From the NCBI RefSeq assembly GCF_028368935.1, contig NZ_JAQNDK010000004.1, forward strand, positions 434,001 to 498,000: a DNA stretch of 64,000 nucleotides, read 5' to 3'. Source of the DNA: Sorangium aterium (lineage in GTDB: Bacteria; Myxococcota_A; Polyangia; Polyangiales; Polyangiaceae). Position 1 is the first letter of the stretch. Each line of letters opens with the position of its first letter. Below the pieces are notes generated by a model that saw only the letters and a program-made list of their open reading frames with translations, made no database searches and was not told where the DNA came from. Shown in pieces: positions 1-9,006 of this stretch. Position numbers and translations under genes: made by a program.

Positions 1-1
1 C

Positions 2-502
2 TACACGTTCTATGAGCACGAGCGGGTCGGGGCCGAGATGGCCGACCCGATCCTCACGCGGCTCCGCTTCTCGAACGACGAGCGCGCGCGGATCGTGGCG
101 CTCATTCGACACCACCTGATCTGCTACGACGACACCTGGACGGACGCAGCGGTGCGCCGCTGGCTCCGCCGGGTGACCCCGGCGCTGGCGCCGGATCTCT
201 ACGAGATCGGCTTCGCCGACGCGCTCGGCAAGGGGCGCGAGGCGACCGAGGACATCGCCACGATAGGGCGGCTCCGGGAGCGCGTGGACGCGCTGCTCGC
301 GGCGGGCGCGGCGCTCTCCGCCAAGGATCTCGCCGTGAACGGCAATCGATTGATGAAGGAGCTCGGCATTCCGCCGAGCCGGCTCGTCGGCGAGCTCCTG
401 GAGCGCCTCGTCGAGCTCGTCACCGAAGAGCCCGAGGCGAACACGCCCGAGCGCCTGCTCGCGGCGGCGCGCGAACTCGTCGCCTCGAAGAGCACAGTCT
501 AG
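2..502 (+). CDS. cca: CCA tRNA nucleotidyltransferase, C-terminal part (5' end outside window)
   Basis: The reading frame is open from base 2, so this is the tail of a gene that starts before the window. The visible segment begins with the end of an HD-type domain (FYEHERVGAEMA), followed by LIRHHLICYDDTWTDAAVRR, the arrangement seen in the helical C-terminal part of bacterial CCA-adding enzymes and poly(A) polymerase-like proteins. Such enzymes add or repair the CCA end of tRNAs in the cytoplasm. The tRNA-Asn gene in this window does not encode its own CCA, which fits the need for such an enzyme. The nucleotidyltransferase head domain cannot be seen, so a multidomain HD nucleotidyltransferase of another specificity remains possible. 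Confidence 0.8.
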   Translation, partial: YTFYEHERVGAEMADPILTRLRFSNDERARIVALIRHHLICYDDTWTDAAVRRWLRRVTPALAPDLYEIGFADALGKGREATEDIATIGRLRERVDALLAAGAALSAKDLAVNGNRLMKELGIPPSRLVGELLERLVELVTEEPEANTPERLLAAARELVASKSTV

Positions 503-862
503 CGCCCCCGGCCGTCGCAAAGGTGCGAGTCCCGCCGCGGAGCGGACGAGGGGAGCCGCCAGGATCGCTGTGCGCCGCGCTCGCCGCGTGTGCCCGAGGG
601 TGGTCTCGCCGGGCTGCCCCGGGCCGCCTCGTCGCGCGTCGCTCCCATTCACCCGCCCTCGGCCATCTCCTCGCTCCTTTGGTGAGCCTGTCCCAGAGGG
701 CGAGTCGAATGGTCGTGGACAAGGTCCCTGGACCGACAACGGTGGTCGGTTGTCTACCTCCTGTCGGGCTAGATTATTTCATGTCGATCGCGTCCATCGG
801 GACGTGAGTCTGGTAACATCCGTCGCTGCGCATTGTCGCGTTCCCCGATGTGGAGGTCAATT
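503..862. other. Intergenic region without a convincing gene
   Basis: No frame here has a plausible start and coding character. The only structure I see is a short dyad, ACCGAC (732-737) and GTCGGT (745-750), about 110 bases before the lipoprotein start. It could be an operator for the downstream gene, but nothing else supports this. Confidence 0.4.
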
Positions 863-2254
863 TTGAAGCTCTCGACGAAGACGCTTGTTGGGCTGGTTGG
901 TCTGGGTTTGCTTGCGGCCGCGGCAGCCATCGGTGGGTGCTCCGGCGGGGGTGGTGAGGCGAGCCCCGGCAACAGCGGCTCTGGGAGCGGCAGCGGCAGC
1001 GGCGGCAGCGGCGGCAGCGGCGAGACGTCCGGGAGCGGGTTCGGGAACGGCGGTGAGTTCGATGTCGGCTCAGGGACCGGGGACAAGGACGGGGGGCTCA
1101 ACGAGGATACGGCGTGCATCGCGACCCGATTGCAGGCCGATTACCAGCAGCGCCCGGCCGATATCATCTTCATCATCGACAACTCGGGGAGCATGACGGA
1201 CGAGATCAACAGCGTCCAACGGAACATCAACCAGAACTTCGCCTCGATCATCGCGGCGAGCAAGATCGATTACCGCGTCATCATGCTCTCGAAGCACGGC
1301 AGCTCGGACGTCGAGCAGTCGGTCTGCATCGAGGCGCCGCTCGGCAGCGGGAGCTGCTCGCCGGTCCCGCAGAACCCGAACACCAACCCGCCGCACTTCT
1401 ACCAGTACAGCCTGGAGATCGGCAGCCTCGACTCGCTCTGTCTGGCGATCGACACGCTGAATGGGGCGATCCCGCCCAAGGGAGAGGCCACGTCGCCCGG
1501 GTGGTCGCAGTGGCTGCGGACGGACTCGCTGAAGGTGTTCGTCGAGATCACCGACGACGGCGTCAACTGCACGACGAGGTCGCTCGGCGCGGACAAGGCG
1601 GTCTTCGAGGAGGGGGCTGACATCACGCTCTTCGACATCGACGATGATGAGCCCGCGAACAAGAACGTCGCCGGCGGCACCAAATCGGCAGAGGCCTTCG
1701 ACGCGGCCCTGACGGCGGTCGCGCCGGAACTTTTCGGCTCGAAGGACGCGCGCAACTACAAGTTCTTCAGCTTCGTGGGCATCAAGGAGAACACCCCGCC
1801 GACCGCCCCCTGGCCGCCGGAGGCGCCAGCCACCTGGGAGCAGTGCCGGCCGGACTCGGTCGATCCCGGGACGACCTATCAGGTCCTCAGCGTCATGACC
1901 GGCGGGCTGAGATACCCGATCCAGCAGCACGCCACCTACGATGCGGTGTTCCAGGCCATCGCGGACAGCGTGATCTCGGGCGCCAAGCTGTCGTGTGAGA
2001 TCGAGGTGCCCAAGGCGCCGGATGGGCACTCGATCGACCTGAAGACGGTGCAGATCGAGTTCACGCCGAGCAACGGCGGGCAGAAGCAGACCTTCGCCCA
2101 GGTGAAGAGCCTCGAGGAGTGCGCCGGGGCGTCCTCGTCCTTCTACATCGAGGAGGGGATCATCAAGCTGTGCGAGGACACGTGCGCCATGGCGGCGCAG
2201 GACAACACAGCGGGCATGGAGCTGCTCTACGGCTGTTCGGTCAACCCGAACTGA
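863..2254 (+). CDS. Lipoprotein with von Willebrand factor A (VWA) domain
   Basis: I chose the TTG at 863 because GGAGG lies at 852-856 with a six-base gap, and the protein then begins directly with a lipoprotein signal peptide (MKLSTKT, hydrophobic core, lipobox IGGC with Cys26). A longer version from 833 or 848 lacks such a site. After a Gly/Ser-rich linker (about residues 27-70) comes a VWA fold whose MIDAS motif DNSGSM is at residues 106-111. Further cysteines in the mature part suggest disulfides. The product is 463 residues and probably sits on the outer or inner membrane facing the periplasm, where VWA domains bind proteins through a metal ion. Ligand and pathway are unknown. Similar VWA lipoproteins are common in myxobacteria. 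Confidence 0.8.
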   Translation: MKLSTKTLVGLVGLGLLAAAAAIGGCSGGGGEASPGNSGSGSGSGSGGSGGSGETSGSGFGNGGEFDVGSGTGDKDGGLNEDTACIATRLQADYQQRPADIIFIIDNSGSMTDEINSVQRNINQNFASIIAASKIDYRVIMLSKHGSSDVEQSVCIEAPLGSGSCSPVPQNPNTNPPHFYQYSLEIGSLDSLCLAIDTLNGAIPPKGEATSPGWSQWLRTDSLKVFVEITDDGVNCTTRSLGADKAVFEEGADITLFDIDDDEPANKNVAGGTKSAEAFDAALTAVAPELFGSKDARNYKFFSFVGIKENTPPTAPWPPEAPATWEQCRPDSVDPGTTYQVLSVMTGGLRYPIQQHATYDAVFQAIADSVISGAKLSCEIEVPKAPDGHSIDLKTVQIEFTPSNGGQKQTFAQVKSLEECAGASSSFYIEEGIIKLCEDTCAMAAQDNTAGMELLYGCSVNPN

Positions 2255-2384
2255 GCGAGGAGGCGCTCCCGGGCGCGACGCCCCGGGAGCGCCGCCACCT
2301 CGGGGCGTCCGGCCGAGCGAGCCCTCTCCGTGGAGGGATCGCGGGAGCCGGGCGCCCGCACCTGCTACCCTGCGCGAAAGGCAG

Positions 2385-2633
2385 ATGCGGGTCGATGTGG
2401 CGTGCCGTGCCGGCCACGGCGGGAGCGAAGAGCCCGAGACGGTCACCCTGGGGGAGCGCCGCGTGCGGGTGACGGAGATCCTCGACCGGTGGCCCGGGGG
2501 CGATCACCTCTACTTCAAGGTGCGCGGGGACGACGGCGCACGGTACATCCTGCGGCGGGATTTCGAGATCCTCGTCTGGGAGCTCGAGGTCTATGAGGCC
2601 GCCGAGGAGGAGAGGGGGACCGGTCAGGGGTAG
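2385..2633 (+). CDS. Small conserved-looking protein, 82 residues
   Basis: The frame encodes a compact hydrophilic protein beginning MRVDVACRAGHGG, with alternating hydrophobic residues (LYFKVRGDDGARYILRRDF) typical of a small all-beta fold. No signal peptide or membrane segment is visible. It ends ten bases inside the 3' end of the convergent guanine deaminase gene. I do not recognise a named family. Coding is supported mainly by amino-acid composition and by the lack of an alternative gene here. Confidence 0.6.
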   Translation: MRVDVACRAGHGGSEEPETVTLGERRVRVTEILDRWPGGDHLYFKVRGDDGARYILRRDFEILVWELEVYEAAEEERGTGQG

Positions 2634-3892
2634 ACAGGCTGGCCGCGCACGAAGGCGCGCTGGACGGTCGCGTCGGACGCGAAGACGAGGTGGTTCAGCG
2701 TCTCGGCCTCGCCGATCACGTGCTCGGGGAAACGGACGGCGATGAAGTCCGCCTCCTTGCCGACGTCGAGGCTGCCGACGACGCGGCCCAGGCCGACGGC
2801 GTCGGCGGTGCCCTGCGTGGCCAGGACGAAGAGATCGGCGGGGGTCGGGCGGTCGCCGAGGCAGAGGGCGTTGTCGAAGGCGCTCGACATGCTGCGGCGC
2901 ATGTCGAAGCTGCGGCCGGCGCCGACGTCGCTGCCCAGCCCGACAGGGACCCCGCGCGCGCGCGGGTCGGAGAGGCGCATGCGGCCGCTGCCCAGGAAGA
3001 AGTTCGAGTCGGGGCAGTGGACGACCGACGAGCCCGTCTCCGCGAGGCGGTCCCACTCGCGCGGCGAGAGGTGAATGGCATGCGCGAGCAGGGCGCGCCC
3101 GGTGAGCAGGCCGACGCGGTCGTAGACGTCGACGTAGTCGCGCGCCCAGGGGTGCGCGCGCAACGTGGCCTCGCCCTCGGCCGGGTTCTCGGCGACGTGC
3201 GTCTGCACGAGGAGGCCGTGATCGCGGGCGAGCCGCGCGGCCGCCTCCATCAAGGGACGGGAGCAGCTCGGGGCAAAGCGGGGGGTGATCGCGAACTCGA
3301 GGAGGCCGCCGCCCTCGCCGTGCCAGCGCTGCACGAGATCCCGGGCGGCGGGGATGGCCTCGTCGCGAGGGACGCGGAGCGCCTCCGGGCAGCTCTGGTC
3401 CATGAGCGTGAGGCCGGCGATGCCGCGCAAGCCGGCGGCCAAGAGGGCGCGGAACAGCCGGTCGGTCGCGCCGGCGCACGAGCTGGAGAAGACGACGCAG
3501 GTGGTCGTGCCCGACGCGAGCAGCCGACCCGTGAACTCGCCGGCGACGAGCGTGGCATAGGCCTCGTCGCGGAAGCGGGCCTCCTCGGGGAAGACCGACC
3601 GCTCCAGCCAGTCGAGCAGCGGGCCGCTGGCGCTGCCGATGACGCGCGTCTGCGGGAAATGGACGTGCGCGTCGATGAAGCCAGGCATCAACACCGCAGG
3701 CCGCAGGTCGAGCACCGGCCCGCGGAACGCGCCCGGGGCGAACGGCGCTGCCTGGGCGATCCGACCGTCGCTGCCGACCACGAGCAGCGCGTCGTCGATG
3801 GTCCGGACCTGAGCGCCGTCCGGCGACGCGGGGATCGGGGTGAGCAGGCGACCGCGGTAGGCGCGCGGCGACTCCGGCGAGCGCGCGCTCAT
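2624..3892 (-). CDS. guaD: Guanine deaminase
   Basis: Amidohydrolase-fold enzyme of 422 residues that deaminates guanine to xanthine and ammonia in purine salvage. The first metal-binding motif PGFIDAHVHFPQ lies at residues 70-81. Further on are QTHVAENPAE, HAIHLS and HCPDSNFFLGSG, which match the guanine deaminase branch. GSDVGAGRSFDM supplies the late Asp ligand. Length matches bacterial GuaD. The ATG at 3892 overlaps the stop of the upstream SH3-domain gene as ATGA, so the two are translationally coupled. A longer start inside the neighbour is unlikely. Why a purine-salvage gene is coupled to an SH3/SUMF1/sulfatase-like group is not clear. Confidence 0.9.
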   Translation of the reverse strand: MSARSPESPRAYRGRLLTPIPASPDGAQVRTIDDALLVVGSDGRIAQAAPFAPGAFRGPVLDLRPAVLMPGFIDAHVHFPQTRVIGSASGPLLDWLERSVFPEEARFRDEAYATLVAGEFTGRLLASGTTTCVVFSSSCAGATDRLFRALLAAGLRGIAGLTLMDQSCPEALRVPRDEAIPAARDLVQRWHGEGGGLLEFAITPRFAPSCSRPLMEAAARLARDHGLLVQTHVAENPAEGEATLRAHPWARDYVDVYDRVGLLTGRALLAHAIHLSPREWDRLAETGSSVVHCPDSNFFLGSGRMRLSDPRARGVPVGLGSDVGAGRSFDMRRSMSSAFDNALCLGDRPTPADLFVLATQGTADAVGLGRVVGSLDVGKEADFIAVRFPEHVIGEAETLNHLVFASDATVQRAFVRGQPVYP

Positions 3893-4497
3893 CGGATGGC
3901 GATCTCGCTCCGGCGGGCCCAGCCCATGAGCAGGTCGCCCCCGCCGTTCTTCATGACGAGGGCCCACGCGCCCGCCTCGCGCACGATCATCACGATCTCG
4001 CCGGCGGCGATGGAGCCGACCCGGGTGCCGTCCGCCCGCGGCTCGTCGAGCAGCGTGATGCCGCGCGAGGCGATGCCCGCCTGGAGGCGCCCAGGCGCGC
4101 CCGGGTCCTCCTCGTCCTCGAGGGCAGGGCCGTCGTCGTGAGGTGATGGCCGCTCGTCGGAGCCTGGATCCTCGTCGAACGGGAAGCGAGGGTGGATCTG
4201 CGCGCCCCGATCCGCCGAGGGACGCCCGTCGAGGACGTGCGCGAACCGGCCAGCGCTCTGCACCGGCGAGCGATCGCCGGCGACCGCCCGAAACACGACA
4301 GGCGCCATCGGGAGCAGCACGACGGCGGCGGCAGCGAGGAGCACGAGCCCGGTCAGCCGATCGAGCTGGCGCGCGCGCGGCGGGGCCGGCGCGGCGCCCG
4401 GCGGCTCCGCCCGGGCAGCGAGGCGTGTGCCGGCGTGCTCGGCGCGCACGTCGCGGGGGCCAGGCGAGGCACCCTGTCCGGCGGGGGGGTGGTCCAT
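3889..4497 (-). CDS. Membrane-anchored SH3-domain protein
   Basis: 202 residues: a Pro/Ala-rich N-terminus, one transmembrane segment (about 48-68, LTGLVLLAAAAVVLLPMAPV), an acidic linker and a C-terminal bacterial SH3 domain (about 138-200) with the pattern GITLLDEPRADGTRVGSIAAGE and a final MGWARRSEIAIR. Bacterial SH3 domains of this kind usually bind cell-wall peptides or act as adaptors outside the membrane. The start at 4497 was chosen because upstream codons lie in a low-complexity Arg/Pro stretch antisense to the SUMF1-like gene. It shares an ATGA overlap with guaD and follows the SUMF1-like gene by 89 bases. Confidence 0.7.
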   Translation of the reverse strand: MDHPPAGQGASPGPRDVRAEHAGTRLAARAEPPGAAPAPPRARQLDRLTGLVLLAAAAVVLLPMAPVVFRAVAGDRSPVQSAGRFAHVLDGRPSADRGAQIHPRFPFDEDPGSDERPSPHDDGPALEDEEDPGAPGRLQAGIASRGITLLDEPRADGTRVGSIAAGEIVMIVREAGAWALVMKNGGGDLLMGWARRSEIAIR

Positions 4498-4586
4498 CAG
4501 CGCAGAGGATACGCGCTGCGGCGAGCGCGGTCGACTGCGCGGCGAGCGCGAGCGGCCGCGCGCTCGTGTGCGCGGCGGCGAGCGCG

Positions 4587-5678
4587 TCAGCGGAGCTCGC
4601 GCGGCAGCGGGGCGGCGGCAGGGTCGCCGGTGACGGCGCGCTCCGCGGGGACGCCGATCGTGGCGCCGTGGTCCGCGCAGCAGCGGAAGCCCTGCTGGTA
4701 GAACATGTGGTTCTCGTCGTGCGAGCGGGTCGAGGGGCGGCAGCGCGTGCGGACAGGGCCCCAGTAGCCGCCCTTCAGGATGGAGGGGCGCTCGCCCTCG
4801 CGGACCGAACGGGTCCACTCATCGATGTTGCCGGTCATGTCGTAGACGCCGAAGGGGCTCCGGCAGCGGGGCTGGACGCCCGACGCCATGCCCTGCCAGA
4901 GCCGGTCCATCTCGGCCATGGCCGCGGGGCCGCCCCGCGGGCGCAGCGCGGTCTCGATGTACGGGCGCCATGCCTGATCGACGACGCACGCCTCAGGCTC
5001 GCGGATGTAACCGTAGGGGTAGGGGCGCGCCTCCTCGCCCTCGCAGGCGAAGGTCCACTCGGCCTCGTCGCAGAGGCGCTTGCCCTCCTCGGCGCAGAGC
5101 TCGTTCGCCTCGTAGAACGAGACGAGGATGAAAGGATAGACGCCCTTCTGGTTGGGGTACTCGTAGCGATCCATGCAGAAGTGCATCGGCTTCGTGTCGA
5201 GGTCCTTCGACATCGAGAGCCACTTCTCGCGATCGAACTCCGCGCACCGCTCGGGGTAGTCCCTGCTGATCCAGTGCTTGCAGGTGGTCCGCTGCATCTC
5301 GTCGATGGAGCGCAGGTCGCCCTGGGTCTTCGGCGCCGGGTCGAGCTTCATGAGGCCGGAGACCTCGACCATGCCTGTCGGGCAGGCGCCGCGGGTGCCC
5401 TCGATCTGGTCGGTTGCCTCGCGCGACTCGGCAGGCGACGAGGCGATCTGCCAGTGGCGATCGCGCACGAGGCGCCACTCGAAGCGGAGGCGCCGCGGCA
5501 GCGAGCCCGTGATGGCGCCCGCGCCGAGCGTCAGCGGCACGGACGGCGCATCCGCGAGCCGCACCACGAGCAGCGCGAGCGACGCGAGGGCCACCGCGAA
5601 GCCGACGGCGACGGCGGCGCGCAGCGCCCTCGCGCGCGGGGGCGCGGGCTTCCGCGTCGAAGGGGCGAACCTGTGCAT
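4587..5678 (-). CDS. SUMF1/formylglycine-generating-enzyme family membrane protein, probably not a true FGE
   Basis: 363 residues with one N-terminal transmembrane segment (about 20-40) and then an FGE-sulfatase-type domain. Diagnostic stretches are MHFCMDRYEYPNQ, RLCDEAEWTFAC (201-212), YDMTGNIDEW (279-288) and the end GFRCC. True FGEs use two cysteines in the segment after the GGS/GGY turn. Here that segment is GGYWGPVRTRCRPSTR (303-318), with one Cys (313) and Pro/Val where the first would be, so oxidation of a sulfatase cysteine is doubtful. The gene lies 18 bases behind a sulfatase-fold gene whose own active site is also degenerate, so the pair may act together as binding or scaffold proteins at the membrane. 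Confidence 0.75.
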   Translation of the reverse strand: MHRFAPSTRKPAPPRARALRAAVAVGFAVALASLALLVVRLADAPSVPLTLGAGAITGSLPRRLRFEWRLVRDRHWQIASSPAESREATDQIEGTRGACPTGMVEVSGLMKLDPAPKTQGDLRSIDEMQRTTCKHWISRDYPERCAEFDREKWLSMSKDLDTKPMHFCMDRYEYPNQKGVYPFILVSFYEANELCAEEGKRLCDEAEWTFACEGEEARPYPYGYIREPEACVVDQAWRPYIETALRPRGGPAAMAEMDRLWQGMASGVQPRCRSPFGVYDMTGNIDEWTRSVREGERPSILKGGYWGPVRTRCRPSTRSHDENHMFYQQGFRCCADHGATIGVPAERAVTGDPAAAPLPRELR

Positions 5679-5696
5679 GATCCCTCGCAGTAAACT

Positions 5697-8156
5697 CTAC
5701 TGCGAGGGAGACTCGAAGGCAGACAACTTTTCGCGGAGCCGCCCGAGGTCGGCCTCGAAGCGCCGCTCGCCGGACAGGTCGCGGGTCTCGCGGGGATCGC
5801 TCCCGAGATCGAACAGGAGCAGCCGGTCCCGCTTCTTTCGTTCGATCACGAGGAGCTTGAGCTGCCCGTCGACGACCGCGGCGCGGCGGGCCGTGCGAGC
5901 GAACACCGGTCCCCGGGGCGCGCGCTCGGTGCCCGTGGCGATGGCGGTCAGGGAGGCGCCTTCGACGGCCGTGGCCTCCGCGCCGCCGATGTCGAGGACG
6001 GTGGGCGCGAGGTCGACCGTGCTCACGGGATGCGGATAACGGCCTGGCGCGGCGCCGGGGAGGGCGATGACGAGGGGGACGCGGATCGCCTCCTCGTAGA
6101 GCTCGACGCCGTGCCCGACGGGGCCGTGCTCGCCGAGCCCCTCTCCCTGCGAGCCGTGGACGATGACCGCCGTGCGGCCGGCGCGGGGGCCCCTCGCCAC
6201 GGCGTCGAGCAGGGCGCCGAGCTGCCGGTCGACGTAGGCGATCTCGCCGTCGTAGGCGGCGGTCCTGCCGGAGCCGAAGCGGATGCCGGGGTGGGCGACG
6301 TAGCGCTCGTGAGCGTCGAAGAGGTGGAGCCAGAGGAAGATCGGCTGGGTGCGCTGGGCATACCCCTCGAGGAGCTCGATGGCCTTCTCGACCGCGAGGT
6401 GGCCTGTCGCCTCGCGCTCCGGGTGGGCGTCGCCGTAGACGGTCTCGAAGCGGTCGAACCCTTGATCGAAGCCGCGCTCCTGGCTGATCCACGTGAACGA
6501 GCTGACCGCGGCGGTGAGGTAGCCGGCGCGCTTCATGCGCTCCGCGAGGGTGTCGTTCTCGGGCAGCAGCGTCGGCCACTCGCGGCGGTCGCGCGCCGCC
6601 CGGTTGAGGCGGCGGCCGGTGACGAGCGGCGAGATGGCCCGCTGCGTCTCGCTCGAGGCGGCGTAGGCGCGCTCGAACAGCACGCCGCGGGCCGCGAGCT
6701 CGGCGAGCCGCGGGCTGGTGTCGCGGCCGTAGCCGTAGGCCGACGTGTGGTCGGCGCGGACCGTGTCGAGCGTGATGAGGAGGACGTCGGGGCGCATCGG
6801 CGCGGCGGCGGGCGCGGGGGAGGCAGGCGTGGCCCCGGCGGGGGAGATGGACTTCGTCAGGACGGCCGGGATGACCGCGCCGCCCTCGTCGCGCGCGGCA
6901 GGCGCCGACGCGGCGCGCACGTGCGCGGCCGCCGTGGCGCCGGCGGGAGCGGCCGGCGGGGCGCCGGCGGGAGCGGTCGACGCGGCGCTGGATGCGGCGG
7001 CAGGCTTGGCGCCGGCAGCCGCGGTCGTGAGGGCGCCGGCAGGCGAGCCAGCGACGGCCCTGGCGGGCAAGGGGGCGGCGCCCTCGTGGGCTCCGTCGCT
7101 GCAGTCCTGATCGATGCCGTCGCCCGGCGTTTCCCGCGCGCCGTGATACCGGGTGGGGTCGCCCTCGTCGCAGTCGAGGCCGCCGAAGTGCGAGCCCATC
7201 CCGTCGCCGTCGCGGTCGGTCCACTGCTCGAGCGCGCTGAAGAGGGTGGCCGCGAGGCCGCCGCCGGCGCGCACGGCCTGGCCGAGCGGGGGGAACGACT
7301 CGATCCGGGCGGTCGCGGTCATGAGGACCAGGGCGGCGAGCGGGACGCCCGCGATGCCGGCGAGGCGGCCGACGGCCGCGCTGAGGTCGACGCTCGAGAC
7401 GAGCGCGGTCGCCACGAGCGCGATGGCGCCGTCGACGATGGCGGCGCGCACGGCGGCCCCGGCGTCGCCGCTCGTGTTGCCCGCGTGGGCGGCGAGCGGC
7501 GCGAGGGCGGCGACGAGGGGCACGACGCCGATGGCCGTGCCGGCGACGGCGAGGAGCCACGGCTTCACGCCGCGGGCGGCGAGGCGATCGCCGAGCGCGA
7601 CGAGGCGCTGGGTGACGAGCGCCGCCGCCGCGACGCCGGCGAGGCCGAGGACGCCGAAGGTCGCGCCGGCGAGGCCTCGGTGGTGGGTCGTCGCCTTGAG
7701 GAGGGCGGCGAGCGCGGCGAGCACCGGGAAGGCGACGCCGATCCAGAGCGCGACGCGGAGGACGGCGAGCCGCTCGCCGCCCGTGCCGACGATGCCGCGG
7801 AAGCCGCGGCCGGCGGCGCGCGAGAGGATGAGCGCGAGCGTGACGAGCGGGAGCAGGACGGCGGTGCCGACGAGGAGCCCGTCGAGGAAGGAGGCGCCGG
7901 CGCGGGCGGTGCGCAGCGCGGTCGGCACGGCGGAGAGCGAGGCGACGCCGAGGCCGAGCACGCAGGCCTCGCCGAGGCGGGTGGTCCAGGCGCTGCGGCG
8001 CGGCGGCGGAGGGGCCGACCGCCCCGGCGGGGGGAGGGACCGCCCCGGCGGCGCGCTCTGCCGGGCGGGCGGACCGCTCTGCGATCGCGGCGGGACGCTG
8101 TCATGAGAGCCGGCGGCGCTCGGCGGCGGCGGGGGACCTGGTTCGGCGGTGATCAT
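5697..8156 (-). CDS. Membrane protein with MopE-like metal motif and inactive-looking sulfatase domain
   Basis: 819 residues from ATG 8156: Pro-rich cytoplasmic head (1-55), several transmembrane helices (about 62-300), a metal-binding motif DRDGDGMGSHFGGLDCD...DGIDQDCSDG (about 314-355) as in MopE-type repeats, an Ala/Pro linker, and a sulfatase/phosphotransferase fold (about 455-819) starting DVLLITLDTVRADH. At the nucleophile site the usual C/S-x-P-S-R is replaced by SETQRAISPLVTGR (502-515), with Thr at the nucleophile position. The usual SDHGE metal site reads HGSQGE (667-672), losing Asp and His ligands. It may therefore be a pseudoenzyme, or an unusual Thr-nucleophile transferase. An alternative start at 8249 exists, but its extension is low-complexity. 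Confidence 0.75.
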   Translation of the reverse strand: MITAEPGPPPPPSAAGSHDSVPPRSQSGPPARQSAPPGRSLPPPGRSAPPPPRRSAWTTRLGEACVLGLGVASLSAVPTALRTARAGASFLDGLLVGTAVLLPLVTLALILSRAAGRGFRGIVGTGGERLAVLRVALWIGVAFPVLAALAALLKATTHHRGLAGATFGVLGLAGVAAAALVTQRLVALGDRLAARGVKPWLLAVAGTAIGVVPLVAALAPLAAHAGNTSGDAGAAVRAAIVDGAIALVATALVSSVDLSAAVGRLAGIAGVPLAALVLMTATARIESFPPLGQAVRAGGGLAATLFSALEQWTDRDGDGMGSHFGGLDCDEGDPTRYHGARETPGDGIDQDCSDGAHEGAAPLPARAVAGSPAGALTTAAAGAKPAAASSAASTAPAGAPPAAPAGATAAAHVRAASAPAARDEGGAVIPAVLTKSISPAGATPASPAPAAAPMRPDVLLITLDTVRADHTSAYGYGRDTSPRLAELAARGVLFERAYAASSETQRAISPLVTGRRLNRAARDRREWPTLLPENDTLAERMKRAGYLTAAVSSFTWISQERGFDQGFDRFETVYGDAHPEREATGHLAVEKAIELLEGYAQRTQPIFLWLHLFDAHERYVAHPGIRFGSGRTAAYDGEIAYVDRQLGALLDAVARGPRAGRTAVIVHGSQGEGLGEHGPVGHGVELYEEAIRVPLVIALPGAAPGRYPHPVSTVDLAPTVLDIGGAEATAVEGASLTAIATGTERAPRGPVFARTARRAAVVDGQLKLLVIERKKRDRLLLFDLGSDPRETRDLSGERRFEADLGRLREKLSAFESPSQ

Positions 8157-8466
8157 GGGCACGCAGGGGGGAGGGCCGCGCGGGCGCCTCGCGAGGGCCG
8201 GTCGCGCCTGGCTGCGAGGTCGTGCGCCCTGGAGAACGGGGCCTACCATCGGTGTACCGGGCCGCAAAGTATCCTGCGGGAGCGGACGAGCCGGAGGCGG
8301 CGGCAGGGCGCGGGGACCGGGCCGCGAGGGCGCCTTTCGTGTAGGCCGGGCGGCGCGGAAGGCGTCGCGCTGGAGGTATCCGACCGGCCGCGCGCGCTGG
8401 AGACTGCCGGCGGCGCAGCGTGAACGCTGCGTTCGTGAGGCGCATGATCCCGTGCAGCACGTCGAG
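8157..8466. other. Intergenic region upstream of the sulfatase-fold gene
   Basis: Contains no convincing gene. It should hold the promoter of the minus-strand sulfatase-fold gene and the end of the sigma-factor transcript. I see no clear terminator or promoter hexamers. Confidence 0.4.
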
Positions 8467-9006
8467 CTAGCGATCATCCCCGAGGATCGAGCGCAGGTGC
8501 GCCCGCGCGCCTCGCAGCCGAGACTGCACCTCGCGCTTGTTCAGCGCGAGCGTACGCGCGATCTCATTCAGACTACGGCCCTCGTCGTACCTGGCGAGCA
8601 ACACCTCTCGGTAGTCCGCCGGCGCGTCGCGGAGCGCATGCCGGAGGCGTGCGTTGCGCCGCTCGGCCAGCACGACGTTCTCCAGGCTGGCCATGGTCAC
8701 CGATGGAAGCGAGGCGACTTCCTCGATGTCGCTGTATGCGACGAAGCGCGCGCGCTCGCGTCGTCGAGACCGCAGGAGAGGGAGCGCAGCGGTTGCGGTC
8801 AGCCTGAACAGCCAGCCGTCGAAGCTGAGCTGGCCGCGGAGCGAGCGAATCTTGAGGGGGATCTGCAGCAGTACTGTTTGGACGAGGTCGATTCGATCTT
8901 CATCGTCGAGCGGATAGCGTGCGACCTGGCCGGCTATGCGCGGGTGGGCATGTCGCGTGAGCGCTTCGATTGATCGGCGGTCGCCGTTGAGCGCATGGTT
9001 GATCAA
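8467..9006 (-). CDS. ECF-type RNA polymerase sigma factor
   Basis: 179 residues with two helical sigma domains: region 2 (about 1-85, including DEDRIDLVQTVLLQIPLKI and FDGWLFRLTATAALPLLRSRRRE) and region 4 (about 120-175, APADYREVLLARYDEGRSLNEIARTLALNKREVQSRLRGARAHLR). It directs core RNA polymerase to a set of promoters. The start is a TTG at 9006. No anti-sigma gene is adjacent: downstream is the sulfatase-fold gene on the same strand, 310 bases away. Its trigger and regulon cannot be read from the sequence. Confidence 0.85.
   Translation of the reverse strand: MINHALNGDRRSIEALTRHAHPRIAGQVARYPLDDEDRIDLVQTVLLQIPLKIRSLRGQLSFDGWLFRLTATAALPLLRSRRRERARFVAYSDIEEVASLPSVTMASLENVVLAERRNARLRHALRDAPADYREVLLARYDEGRSLNEIARTLALNKREVQSRLRGARAHLRSILGDDR

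Noticed and set aside
732-750. Dyad ACCGAC/GTCGGT as a regulator site for the VWA lipoprotein gene
   Set aside because: Six-base arms are too short to stand out at this composition, and no regulator gene is adjacent.
4993-7560. An 855-codon minus-strand frame in the SUMF1/sulfatase area
   Set aside because: Arg/Pro-rich frame overlapping two recognised genes in another phase; no domain.
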